Assembly: GCF_033568475.1 (NCBI RefSeq)
Contig: NW_027331833.1
Location: 3,596,001 to 3,660,000, forward strand
Origin: Henckelia pumila
Lineage: Eukaryota > Streptophyta > Magnoliopsida > Lamiales > Gesneriaceae
DNA: 64,000 nt
Direction of reading: 5' to 3'
Shown here piece after piece: positions 20,950 through 32,713 of this stretch; positions within the stretch are counted from its first letter, which is position 1, and each line of letters opens with the position of its first letter. The position numbers were made by a program, and so were the translations under genes. A model generated the notes under the pieces. It made no database searches. It had not been told where the DNA came from and saw nothing but the letters and a program-made list of their open reading frames with translations.

Positions 20950-23900
20950 TCAGGGTTCTCGGGGAAGCCCACTGGGCGATTTGTTGCCGATCAGGTTCTT
21001 GTACACAGTGAGGGCTTGAGCCATCATACTGGCAGGATTGGAAGAACTCGAGGGAAGTAAAATAGTCGTTCCCTGGATATCGATCGATGAAAATAGGAAA
21101 TTGTTCAAAACAGTAATGTTTATTGGACACTAATGCAACGCGTAACCTTATAATAACATGACCTGAGATTGAATGTGCCTTACCTCTTTTGCAATCTGAC
21201 TGAAGGCCTGAACATATTGCTCAGCGATTTTTAAACTTGCTGCCTGCAAGTTCAATGCATGATCATCCTCAATGAATATCAAACGGCTCATGCCAAAAGC
21301 TTTATTGGAGTACATAAAACTAATTTTAGCAAAAAGAATTAACGAATATTTTTTAAACATGCCCCACACACAAAAATAGCAACGGGGAACAGACATTTTT
21401 TTAACATCTTCATTAAGTGAAAATTAGGAGTTTAAGAACGTCAGAAATTAGAAGAAAAAATAATCAACTTCAAGAGCTACGAGAATTATCATATACATGA
21501 TTAAACTGGTAGATTACAGAGATTAAAGAAGATGAAAATCTGACCTCGACACCCCCAGCTCTTTCAAGTGACTCTGACACCATATCAATCCCTTTTGCAG
21601 TTGCTTGTGATCTAGCAACAATAGCTTCTGCTTCTCCTATCATCGCATAAATTCAAGATGACAGTAAATCAAGGGATCCACATGGTATATATGTCAAACA
21701 TACTGGCAACATTTATAATGTCATGCACTGTAATCCATTAACATTCACCAAAATATATACAAATTAAAAATGGTGACCAATGTTAGTGTTTAAACTTTAA
21801 CATTGGTAGCAGACGAGTACTCTCCTCAGTAAGTAACATATAATGGCTGAATGGTATGCATCATTCATTTGGATGCTAATTATTCAATGCTCTTGAACAG
21901 TTGGGCAAAAGCTCGAGCAAGCCACACATGGTAACCAACCTAGAGCTCTGTTAACTTGGTCCAGCTTTGCAGCTTCTGATGCAAGGATCACTGCATTCTT
22001 CTTTCCATCAGCAATATTAATGTTCGCCTGCCTTTCTCCTGTTTATATATAAACAGTCCGTTATCTTTCCTCAACTATGAAACATGAAAGTTAGCATGTC
22101 AAGAGAAGAAAGTAAAACCTATTACCTTCAGACTCCAAAACTTGAGCTCTCTTTTTGCGCTCTGCTTCTGCCTGCATCTCCATTGCAGCCTTTACTCCAG
22201 GTGGAGGAGATATATCCCCTGAAATCGGAAGAGTAATCCAAGATTTGAACATGTTGCAGCAGGAATCCATGAAAATTTTTTGCTAGAGCAAGCAGCCAAA
22301 GAATTCTTCTTAAAGAGGAAAAAAAACAGTACTCACTTATTTCATAACGAAGGCACTTTAGACCCCAATCTTGTGCAGCTTCATTGATAGCAATCTACGC
22401 CAAACATATTTTTAAAACACTCTTAAAGTATTTGAAGAGGTGGGGAGTAGCTGACTCTCAAGTAACATGAAAACATTTTGTATGACAAGATGAAAGGCCA
22501 CCAAAAAACACACAAACTAATTATATATATTATTTTCTTGTTAGTAATGCACACATACTTAATATACTTATCCTTATAGTGAATACCAACGACCAGAAGG
22601 CATGCACTCCCTTCACAATTTCCAGTCTACACACTTTTCTTTTAAAGTTGTTATATACACAGCACAAAACTGTCAAGTACAAGCATGCCTCATATTACTA
22701 TCAAATGCAAGAAGAAAGTCTGTCATGAACTTTAAGATAACCGAGTTTACATCGACTACCTTCAGACATAATGACATGCAGATTAATCTACTCTGATTCG
22801 AACACTACCTTGCCTTGCTTCATATTTTACATAACACTTGTCTTTCTAGCATCATTATCACCCCCCTCCAACCAAAATATTTTGTAAATACTTATCTTAG
22901 AATAAGACACAAACCAAGTACATGTTAAAGAGTATATTTAACAAACATCTCCCGACATCCTTTTTCGTTTGGAAAAATACTAGAGCCGAATACTGAAGTG
23001 ATAAATTGCATAGTAAGCCAGTATCTACTACAGTAAAGTATAAACACTTCAATCCCGTTGCCTGCAAGAGCAACACATACTAATCATGTTAAATGCAAGA
23101 ACAATGGCAAACTAATCATGCTATCGCAAGAATCAATAACTAAAAGCCCAGTATCAAATACTCACCACAATTTTAACGTTAAGAGTATCCCTTTCCTCAA
23201 AAGTTTTGTCAAGAGTTATCTTACCAAGCTCACTCCTCATGGTTGTCTGAGCGAGTTGAATCACAGCATACAATGGATTCTCAACTCCATATGATGCCAA
23301 CTGAGGGTCCACTACCTTCAGAGGAAGAAAAAGCAACATATTCTCTTCAGAAGATCATTTCCAATCCAAAATAAACCCCATGAAATCACATGCAGATAGA
23401 TATTGGTACCTTAACATAGAGAACCCCACCAATTTGAATGCTAACATTGTCCTTGGTAATGGCGGACTGATCAGGAATGGGAATCGCTTCTTCTTTCAGG
23501 GAATGCACGTAAGCAATCTTGTCAACCAGTGGAATCAACAAATGGATTCCAGGAGTCAATGTTTTCACATACTTCCCGAATCGCTCAATAACAAATGCTT
23601 TCTTCTCAGGGACAATCCGAATCCCCCAATTTACTGGCGGTTTAATCTCATAACTTGATCAAACATAAAACTATAAGTCACATGGTCGGTTGGTCACAAA
23701 GCAGTATAAGTATTGCATTATCAATGGATTCGACAAGATTTCAATGCATATTATGATAAATACGGGATGCAATTGATTCATACACTATATTAATTCCTCG
23801 ATCCACTCGATGATGAATTTATTAACATCGAACATGTCATTCTCTTTTATTTTTGGCGATCAACAACCAAAAAAAAATATATATATATAACCTAGTGATG

Positions 23901-24221
23901 ATAACGGAAAAGCGAACTGAAATTATGAGCAATGCAGCGACAGTATGAACGTCAAATGCTGATAAAATAGTAAAATGAACAGTAAAGAAGAAGGAGAAGT
24001 GAGTAAAAATACCTAGTGTGGGGGTCGCGGGAGTAACCGATGTGGCGAACGGGTGCCGAGAAGGGAGCGGGAAGATAACAAGGAGAAATGCGAGTGGAAG
24101 ACTGCCTGAGAAGCGGCGGAGGCGCGGTGGAGATAGCACGTGAGCCGATCGGCGATTGAGGAGCAAGGAGGAACTTGAGAGCTGGAAGCTTGGAGAGGGA
24201 GGTGGATTTGAGGGTATTCAT
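20950..24221 (-). CDS. stomatin-like protein 2, mitochondrial (SPFH/prohibitin family), nine exons
   Basis: Exons (minus): 24221-24013, 23653-23410, 23315-23166, 22394-22337, 22218-22126, 22038-21940, 21636-21545, 21243-21184, 21072-20950. All junctions are AG/GT and phases agree, giving 375 residues. The first 60 or so residues are Ser/Arg/Leu-rich ([17 protein letters not shown]), a mitochondrial presequence; the SPFH core follows ([91 protein letters not shown]). Next comes an Ala/Glu/Lys-rich coiled coil ([29 protein letters not shown]) and a C-terminal segment ending LPREP. Stomatin-like proteins assemble membrane microdomains in the inner mitochondrial membrane and help organise respiratory supercomplexes in plants. 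The start was chosen because it begins the presequence; earlier in-frame ATGs lie in a probable 5' UTR. Gene appears intact. Confidence 0.95.
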
Positions 24222-24531
24222 GAGGCTTGATTGGGAAGAAATTAGGAAATGGGTGTGTGAAAGGAAAGCCTGCATATTTAAACCCAGGGGAGGGGCTTGT
24301 GGAACAAGAAAACTGGATTTCATTTTCACCAAACGCGGGAGCTGCCTCGGTTTCTTGGGCAACAGTGCACCAACGGAATCGGAAGATTGACTAGCCTTTT
24401 ACTTTATACTAGCAAAGGGTGCGTTTGTTTGGACGTGAAATATATTTATCGTTAACACGAGTATAAGAGTATTTAGTCACTGATATATATATGTTTGTTT
24501 GATATAAGGGATTTGTTAGTGACTTGTAATA

Positions 24532-24931
24532 AGTGTTCTAAAAATGCCCGTTTAGGCCCGTCTAGGCTGCGGCCCGCCGCCTCGACTAATGTCGGAGTGG
24601 TGCTCTGGGCGGCACCCGATTAATTGGCCGCCTAAGCGGCCTGGGCACCGCCTAGGCCATCTACTGCCTAGTCTGTTTACCCATTAATAAAAATTAAAAA
24701 AAAATTAATTTTTTTAATTAATAAAAAAACCTTTAAAGTAGATATTTTAATTTTTTGAAAGAATTTTACACAAAAACTGAAAAAACATAAGAAATAAAAA
24801 TTATTTTCCATACTGGAACTCATAAATATTCCAAAATTTTAATTTTTTTAGGCTTAAAAAAACCGCCTAGTCGGCTAGACGCTAGGCGGTGGGTCGCTGC
24901 CCGACTACCGCCTAGCGCTTTTTAGAACATT
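24532..24931. mobile_element. MITE with about 10-bp target duplication (Mutator- or hAT-like), 400 bp
   Basis: Ends AGTGTTCTAAAAATG and CGCTTTTTAGAACATT are inverted repeats; GC-rich subterminal parts repeat CCGCCTAGGC-type words. Flanked by ACTTGTAATA at 24,522-24,531 and 24,932-24,941. A 9-11 bp duplication fits Mutator-like elements better than hAT (8 bp). It lies about 310 bp upstream of the stomatin-like start codon, probably at or near that gene's promoter. Confidence 0.85.
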
Positions 24932-24941
24932 ACTTGTAATA

Positions 24942-25250
24942 ATGCATTTTAACAAGGATAGACATAAATTAAAGTTTGTGAATTTAAATCGATGCACAAG
25001 TTAATAAATGAGGTAAAACAAATAGTTTGATTGATATTCAATAAATAATGATAATAGATACTTATTTAATAGAGCTTTGTTATCATTGCATCATGTGATC
25101 TTTTTCTTTTTGTATAATCTCTTAATATCTCATTGTCTTGAATCTCTATTTGCTTCATTTTTCTTTTGTTGTCTTTGTTCGATTTTTGGCAGAGGAAGTT
25201 GTCTTCTTCTCTTTTATGATGATTGATTGGGTTTGAACCATGCTTTTCTT
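24942..25250. other. AT-rich intergenic DNA
   Basis: No supported gene or element. Confidence 0.4.
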
Positions 25251-25252
25251 CG

Positions 25253-25870
25253 TCAATCTTTGTTTTTTTTGGATTTGGTGTCTTTATTCAAATTGTGGCC
25301 AATTTTGTCAACACCATCAGCTTCTATTGAACATATGGTGACACGTGTGTCTACGGAATGATGTAATTTAAACAAGATGTTGTATTCATCTTCCAACAAT
25401 TTGTCAAGTGAATTTATTATTCCCGTATTTCTTGGAAGTTGTAAGCAGCGTGAGAAAAACAAAAGTTTAGATTGAATCGAGAAATTTTTATTTTTGAGCA
25501 ATATCATGTATGCCAAAATTATTTCTTACTTGATTATGAATTTTGATGTATTCTTCAATGGGATATCCAACTAATTCCTCTACCACTTCGTCAAATATGG
25601 TGATCCTAGCAATATTTGTGCCATCATCTAACAAAAATAATAATCGGTATACCTGCAAGATTGATTTTATTTGTTAGTTTCATGCATCAATGTTAGAAAA
25701 AAAATATGTGGCAGTACTCTGAAATTCGAACACATAGTATTACCTTGGTACAATCTTGATTTTTATGCAGTTTAGACAAGCAAGATTGTTAGTCATTCTT
25801 GTTCCTGCTTTGAGGCAATGATCACATGCTCCGTATTAAGGTGACGATCCATTTTCAATCCCCTTGATAG
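25253..25870 (-). pseudogene. RPA-like protein fragment (replication factor A C-terminal domain), probably Helitron-derived
   Basis: Three minus-strand coding blocks with plausible splice sites. About 25,870-25,744 contains CDHC and CLNC pairs, resembling the RPA70 C-terminal zinc ribbon. 25,652-25,530 (acceptor TGCAG, donor CAA|GTAAG) encodes YRLLFLLDDGTNIARITIF and ELVGYPIEEY, the OB-fold core. 25,516-25,253 encodes the following RPA-like tail (LEDEYNILFKLHHSVDTR) and then a lysine-rich end. RPA-type single-strand DNA-binding proteins are carried by many plant Helitrons, and Rep-type Helitron coding lies just upstream on the same strand (27.4-29.8 kb). Only a C-terminal fragment remains, so a host RPA1 pseudogene is possible. 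Confidence 0.6.
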
Positions 25871-26201
25871 TCCCTTTCAATGGAAATATTTATTCTATAT
25901 GAAAGAAAAAAAGGATATCATATTGAATTATCATTTTTTTCCCATTTCTATTGTATTTATTGGCGATCATTAAGAAGGTTGAATAAATTTTGGTAATCTA
26001 GAACTGGAAAAGGTAGATTAAAATCAATAAGACTTGCAGAGTGAAAGTGTTTCGAACCTCTGTCAAAGTTGTTGTTTTTTAACAACTTCGTCAATGGTTA
26101 GACATTGTGTTTGAACGAGCATCTTTCTCAACCAAATTGTATGCAGTTTGTTGTGTTTCTTTTCCATATCTGACCCGTGTATTAATATTTGTATAAAAAA
26201 G

Positions 26202-27391
26202 TGTAGTATCCCGATTTCATTTTTACAAGATTAATTAAGTAAAAATTGTTAAGCATGAATTAAGGGCCTAATTGGGATTTAAGTTATCAATTTTTGGAAA
26301 TTGACCAAGGTAGGTTCGGAGTGTCTGAACCAAGGATCGGAGGATCCGAAACACTTCGGAGGCATGACTAAGGTTCGGAGGCTACGGTGAGATCAGATCG
26401 TCCGAACTCAGTTAGGCCATGCAGCTAATGAGGTGTCAAGGTTGAACGGACACCTAGCAGTTTGGAGCATCTGAAGGCAGGATCGGACCATCTGAAGAGT
26501 ACATGCAGTGACGTGTCTCGCATGCAAGGTTTGGACCGTCCGAAGTCCCCAATCGGACTGTCTGAACTCCGCCTATAAATAGGCCATCCGATGCCTCATT
26601 TTGATTCACACCATCCAGCTCTCCTCTCTCGGTTCTTAGGCTTTATAGGTGTTTTGGAGTGTTTCCGGCCTTTTTAGGCTTGGTCCGGAGGTTGGCGAGG
26701 CATCCCGGAGGTGCTGTGGGGAGGTGAAGTTATGGGGCAGTTGTCATCATCGGGCTGACGACGGACACAGGTATAGCTTTGGCTCTTTGTAGTAAAAAGG
26801 GAGTATGCTATAGAGTAGTTAAGACTTTTAGAATAAGGTTATAATGCATGAATACTTTGCATTGTAGTGTGGACTATAGGCTTGGATCTTAGAGCTGGTG
26901 TAGCTTGCCTAGTAATTAAGGTACATAAGTACAGACTGAGATAGCCGACTGAATATACATGTTTATGTGTTGCATTATTATCTGTCATGATATGCATGAT
27001 ATACTGTTCATGATTTATATGCAGAATTTGCATACAATATTGAGACTGTTATCCTTTTGAGATAGCCAATTGTTCTAGGGTCGCTCAGTCCTAGGGTTGT
27101 TGTTATTATACGATCGGGTACCGAGTGGCACCCACTGAACCGATGCGGCAGGTTTTTCAGGTGGACCAGGAGCGAGTTCAGTGGTTGATCAGGTGACCAG
27201 TGCTTGGTAGCAAGGGTCATAAGAGGGATTCTAGATTAAGATTTTATTTGGTATATATTCGATTTGGTTGTATTAAGATTTATTTATCTTGGAATTTTAT
27301 ATATTTAATATTTTTTGCTGTTATTTATCTGATTTAAGTTAAATATATGCTTAACCTTTTGATTAGTAGGTGATCATGGTGCGTGTCATTA
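26202..27391 (+). repeat. diverged LTR of the palindrome-rich gypsy family (probably solo)
   Basis: Begins TGTAGTATCCCG like the LTR at 43,055 and contains the same landmarks in order: degenerate CGGACNNTCCGAA motifs (26,310-26,570), TATAAATAGG (26,574), GGGCTGACGACGG, GGTATAGCTTTGG, and a final TTAGTAGGTGATCATGG segment. The 3' boundary (about 27,391) is uncertain and no internal region follows. It separates two pieces of a decayed Helitron. No matching target duplication was found. Confidence 0.7.
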
Positions 27392-27429
27392 GAACAAGGA
27401 TCAAAATTATTTTTGAAATAAGTTGCGTA

Positions 27430-28700
27430 GTGGTCTCAACATATAGTTACCATGAATTCAGAGCATCTGTGTGGGTGCAAGGGGTGTTGAAAAAACAACT
27501 GTAGTGTTGGTTGATGCCAACTGATATAGCCCTGTGAGATCCCAATGTTTTCAGAGTCCAACATGGTTTGTAAATCTTGATGATTCCAGAAATTAACGCA
27601 TTGTTTGTTACATAAATGAGGCAGTAAATTTATGACTGGATGCGAGATTTCATTCAAATCAAACATAAATTCTCCACATTTCCTCTGGGGCTGATATCCA
27701 CCGAGCATCTTGATATAACTTGATCTCATCGATGGATGCTGCAGAATCTTGGGGAGAAACATGAACATATATCTTGTCATGACCCTTATAAATATACTTG
27801 TAAAGGTATGTTACCGTTGTTAGGCTGGAACAAATCTCAACGTTTATATGACAATCATACATGTACAACAAATAGGGATTATATGGAACAATCCATTGTG
27901 AATTCAATGTGCGATGGAGAACTTCAAAAACTCGACCATTTTTCCTAGATTCTTCTGTATATTGGATATCCATCTCGACCTTGTGGTGATTGTTCCGAAG
28001 AAAGATGAGGATAATGGCTTTTGCATCGTCCATTTTTCATACAAGGACATTTTTTGTCTAGCACGCCACACGGGCCATGCATCATATGCCTTGACACTAA
28101 ACGAAATAACTTTGGAAAATAATCCTCATCCGGTATCTCAGCAACAACATATGAATCAAACATAACAGGCGAGCTAATCTTGCAATTAGAGGATAAGATA
28201 ATAAGCATAGGACAATGTGGCAGACTTCGTTCTGGAACTCAATAACATAAACATAAGCAGCAACGCAGCCAAAAATACATTTTTTTAGAATTTGATCTTT
28301 TAGATCAACCAACTTCGACCGAAATACTCGAGAAACAAGGTTTAGCCGATCATGGGCAACTTGAACCTGATACAAATTGTCTTTAATTTCTTTAGATTCG
28401 GGGTTGCAAGTGATTGTAAGGAATAAGTCTGGTTTTCCAAACACTTTAACCAAGGCAATTGCATCTAAATATCTTTTTCGCATATCTCTGAGGCCTCCAA
28501 TGAACGATGTGGGGAGGAAAATACGGTGACCGATCTTGCTATCACGGGTCTCTCCACCAAGAACACTGTCAACTATTCCTTTATATATCTCTGATCTGAT
28601 CTCCGTATGATTTCTTCTGTAGTAGTCGAGCCGCGTTGTTTCCAATTTGATGTACATATCAACAACAACGAACTGTTGTAATAGCCTACCACCATATAAC
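27430..28700 (-). pseudogene. Helitron Rep (RepHel) fragment
   Basis: Frames at 28,657-28,097, 28,208-27,945, 28,033-27,659 and 27,780-27,436 together follow the Helitron_like_N domain: MYIKLETTRLDYYRRN, IVDSVLGGETRDSKIG, LPTSFIGGLRDMRKRYLDA, KPDLFLTITCNPESKEI, RVFRSKLVDLKDQILKK, AAYVYVIEFQ, CHINVEICSSLTTVTYLYKY, DARWISAPEEMWRIY. Frame changes occur at about 28,160, 27,990 and 27,680. The third Rep motif with the catalytic tyrosines and the helicase domain were not found. The gene breaks near 27,430 beside an LTR. RepHel proteins drive rolling-circle transposition; this copy is dead. Confidence 0.88.
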
Positions 28701-28740
28701 AGAACGGATGTGTCATTACCTCTTATTGTATCCTAAGTAA

Positions 28741-29460
28741 TAATTCGCCTTGCAAGACACCATTCGTTCATTATTTCCACGAACAGCTGCAATCAAGAGA
28801 TATCAAATTAATTTTTCGGAAAAAGATTTAATTAAAACAAGCCAACTCAAATCAATTATTTGAAAATCTAACTGGTGGTTAAATAATTTCTCGTTAGATA
28901 CGGTCAAAATAAATTAAGGATAAATCTATTATTAAAAATGTAAATCCTGGGAACAATTTCATGTGGCGATGCGGATTTTTAAAATAACTTAAAAAATTAT
29001 TTAAACTTTAAAAAAATATAGAATATACATTAATTAATAGTAAAATATAATATACACGAATCTTTAAAAATCAGTACATTAGTAGATAATGTTTTCCAAA
29101 ATACATAATATATGCAATTCTACCATATATCATCATAAAATATTAAAACTTGAAGTCCAAATTCTTTAAATAAAAACATTCAATATTAGTTTTAAATAAT
29201 ATCATTCACGGTTTTGTTAATAAAAAAAGTTAGTTAAAGTAAATTAAATCTAATATTATAATATGAACTAAAAGAAATAAAATAAAATAATTATTTATTA
29301 AAAAATTAATGATTTTAATTATTTACTAAAAATAAAATACTGAATTTTTCACTGTATGATATGATATAAGTAAATGAATATACACATTCACATGTAATTG
29401 CGATTTGATTAACTTAATAAGGTTTTTTTTTGGGAAAAACCAAAACTCAATATCTGACTG
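28741..29460. other. AT-rich spacer or intron within Helitron gene remnant
   Basis: No coding similarity seen between the N-terminal and Rep blocks of the Helitron gene; may be an intron or eroded coding sequence. Confidence 0.35.
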
Positions 29461-29464
29461 TATT

Positions 29465-29812
29465 TTAAATATTTCCTATCTCAAAATTAAATTTCATATA
29501 ACACTGACCTTGGTTTTCACCACTAATGACCTCAGAAAAAGAAAGAAATCCAACAGTAGAAGTCGATCCAGTGCCATAAGTAGTTGGACTATAATTAACT
29601 CCAGATTTCAGAATGTGTTGCTGCCAACCAACATCACCGTATTGGAAAAACAAAAGATATTGAGATTCGTGTGGAAACCTCCGCGCGCCACAATATTGAC
29701 ATGCTGGTTCCATTGGGGAAACATGCAAGTGATCGATGTCTTCCTGGATAACTTGAGGAAAAGAAAATAGTGATTCAACATAAATCATGGTATTAAAAAC
29801 CAAGTGAATCAA
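29465..29812 (-). pseudogene. Helitron protein N-terminal zinc-finger fragment
   Basis: A 115-codon minus-strand frame contains PACQYCGARRFPHES followed by FFQYGDVGWQQ, resembling the N-terminal zinc-binding region (CxxCGAxxF...) of plant Helitron Rep proteins. It lies upstream of, and in the same orientation as, the Rep fragment at 28.7-27.4 kb, so both probably derive from one gene. The frame is isolated and has no good connection to the rest. Confidence 0.55.
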
Positions 29813-30415
29813 TCAATATTAAGAAAACAAAATGAACACATACATTGGCGCAAGCATCCCAGACCAATAGTAGAACTCTCGGCAGCACAACCTACTATTT
29901 GCACACCATAAATATGAAAGCATCGGAAAGAAAAGTAAAAGTAATAAAAGTGGTTCATCGATACCAAGAAACAAAATAAAAAGCAGATATTTTGAGTAAG
30001 AACAAACACGAAGCCGAGAAGCTGACCTGTTGGAGTAATTGGTGCATTGTCAGAGCTCGATGAACCATGAAGAAATTTTCTGCCAAAACAAGAGGGAATG
30101 AAGAGAGGAAAAATGTAAAACCAAGACACTATTAAAAAAATACGAGTAAGAAACACCCGGCAAAAACCCAAGAGCAAAGTACCTAGAAATAAAAGAATCG
30201 ATTAATTAACAGTGAATTATTATCTAAGTAACACCCGGTGAAACCCGAAGAGCAAAGTGCTTGATTACTTAACAGTGAATCACCAAGCAATACCGAATTG
30301 ACATTGACATAAAATAAAATGGGAGAAATCGAGCACAAGGAGTAACGAACAGAGGACGAGGAGAGAAACCAAGGGCGGAGCCAAATACAGCCCGAGTGGC
30401 AAAAAAAATTTAATT
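29813..30415. other. non-coding stretch with a short imperfect tandem duplication
   Basis: About 70 bp around AACACCCGG...AGAGCAAAGT...AACAGTGAAT is present twice (about 30,150-30,212 and 30,229-30,286). No gene was recognised. Confidence 0.45.
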
Positions 30416-30419
30416 TTTT

Positions 30420-30686
30420 TATATATTAATATATATTAAATTTGAGAATAATTTATGAATAGCTCGGGTATCTCAATTTTAAAAATAAAAGAGTTCAACT
30501 TAACTCATAAACAAAGTGGGCTAAAGAAAAAAAATCAATTAAATATGAATTTAATAAACTCCTAATTTAGGAAAAGGAAGGGACACAAATGTGCGCCACC
30601 ACATGTTACCGTAGTCAACGTTTTATTTTTATATATTAATATATATTAAATTTGAGAATAATTTATGAATAGCTCGGGTACCTCAA
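30420..30686. repeat. direct repeat flanking a truncated repeat copy (Helitron empty-site homologue)
   Basis: A segment of about 58 bp (ATATATTAATATATATTAAA ... TAGCTCGGGTAnCTCAA) occurs at about 30,421-30,477 and again at 30,629-30,686. Between them lies 30,478-30,625, which matches the beginning of the 36,645 repeat (TTTTAAAAATAAAAGAGTTC...). The first junction, CTCAA|TTTTAAAA, is the uninterrupted form of the site at which the Helitron sits in the second copy. Confidence 0.85.
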
Positions 30687-30719
30687 TCTATATCTATATC
30701 TATATTATATAAAAAGTTG

Positions 30720-31301
30720 AGTTTTTGCCATTTTTAATAAAATCCCGCCAAAACTAAGTTTCTAAAAATGTCAATTGTTTTCCTAAAAATGGAAATAAGG
30801 TAAGTTTTGTGGCCATATTTGCATAGCCAAAATTATTTCTTCAATTATTAAATCAATTACATCATATTTGCATTACCAAAATTATTGCCGAAATTAAAAG
30901 ATTTATTTAACATGATGTAACGGAAGTTTTGTGGCCACAAAAAAAAATAAAATTTCTTTTAAGAAAAATTATATTTATTTAATTAATGAAATCAATTACT
31001 TCATATTTGGATCGCCGAAATTATTTTTAAGATTATAATATTTAAAAATCATCATAATTTACCCCACTTTTAATATTCATGAAAAAATCACGATTAGCTA
31101 TATATATATATATATATATGTAATATTTACATATATTAATATTTAATATATATACATATAGATCATTTCGTAATACCCGATAAATGTTACATATACATGA
31201 TTTGCTTTCCAAAAAATTTAAAAATCATCCTTTATTCAATTAACGTGAACCTTTAAAATTAAAAATATAAACTAATAAACATTCAAAATACTCGATAAAT
31301 G

Positions 31302-31351
<50 letters not shown>

Positions 31352-32640
31352 AAATGTTGCTAATTTACCATATATTTATGCCTATATTTATATACAAAAT
31401 GTATCATATTTGGATTACCAAGATTAGAATATTTAATATGATATTTAAGGATATTATATAACCATTTAAATTTAGACCGGAACATTTACAAATAATTTCA
31501 TGATTTCAGCATTTTATTCATGATTTGCTTTCCAAAAATTTTAAGAATCATCCTTTATTCAAAAAATATCACGCTTAAAATACGAGAAATGTTAAATATA
31601 ATTATATATATATATATATATAAAATTTTGACAGATTTGCATAAAATTATATACATATATATCATTTTGTAATACGTGCTTTCCAAAAAAAATTGAAAAT
31701 TTCACTACTATTCAAAAAACAATGGTGATTTTTCTGCACAATTAAAAATTCTAATTCTAAAACTTTACAAACACACAAAACATTTTCAATATTGATTTTA
31801 AGACACTTGATGTATAAATAAGGTTCAAAATTAATTGTTGCATAACTTTCGAACCAACAGACGACAGATCAACTAAAGGTAAGGGCACAAGTTCAAATAT
31901 ATATTTATTTTAAGTATGTAATTAAACTGTAAAGATTCGGAGGGTTTAAGATATATACAAAATCTTATAAAATCTTTGCCATATTAGCGTACGTAACTAT
32001 ACATAAATATATTCCATAGATTGGTTACATCTCTAAAAAATTCTTTTTTCGGCATAGAGAGTTTTTGTGTGCACACGTAAACGGGTAGGGTTATGTAATT
32101 GTATTGAAATTTGTTGATGGGTTCTTGAATTATGTAGTTCTTTCTTCATGTTAATAATGTAGTTTTTTCTTCATGTTGTTGGCGGATTTTCTTTACTATG
32201 GGTTAAGGTTTGTTAAAGTATTTAGCTCTTTACATTAGTAGCTAATGTCACTCTTTGTTTCAGGTAATTGTGTTTAATGAGATCCTACCCTGTAGGTAAT
32301 ACCCAAATCATTATCAAAGGGTCTACATCTGAACACATATGTATAATTAATATTAGGATAATGCTAAAGGTAAAACAAATATCGTGTACAACAATATGTA
32401 CAACAATTATATCATGAGATTTTTTGTTTTATCGCGAGATTTTGAATTTAATGTATAGTGAGATTTTGATATATTTAATTTTTGCATTGTGTTGTAAAAT
32501 TTGTTGTACAAAATTCATTGTACATGTAGCATTACTCTTAATATTATAGGGTTGACATGATAAATCATGGGTTGTTAGATCTTCTATTAGGGTAATTCCC
32601 TTAAAGTAGGTTGAAATAAACCGCAATTGTGAGCTTTTTT
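30720..32640. other. AT-rich 5' body of the Helitron
   Basis: No coding sequence. Contains (TA)n tracts (about 31,100 and 31,305-31,350) and two or three diverged copies of a block beginning GCTTTCCAAAAA (about 31,203, 31,533 and 31,678). Confidence 0.6.
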
Positions 32641-32713
32641 AGTGTTTCATTCCCTAGATCTCTGCACAAAATTTTGCATCTTGCCATTTGTTGAAAATTC
32701 AATGCTTGCAAAA

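Noticed and set aside
20869-21130. Open frames on both strands around the last stomatin exon
   Set aside because: Shadows of the real exon 9; only the minus-strand spliced frame matches the family.
24175-24390. Plus-strand 71-codon frame over stomatin exon 1
   Set aside because: Antisense to the mitochondrial presequence exon; no domain.
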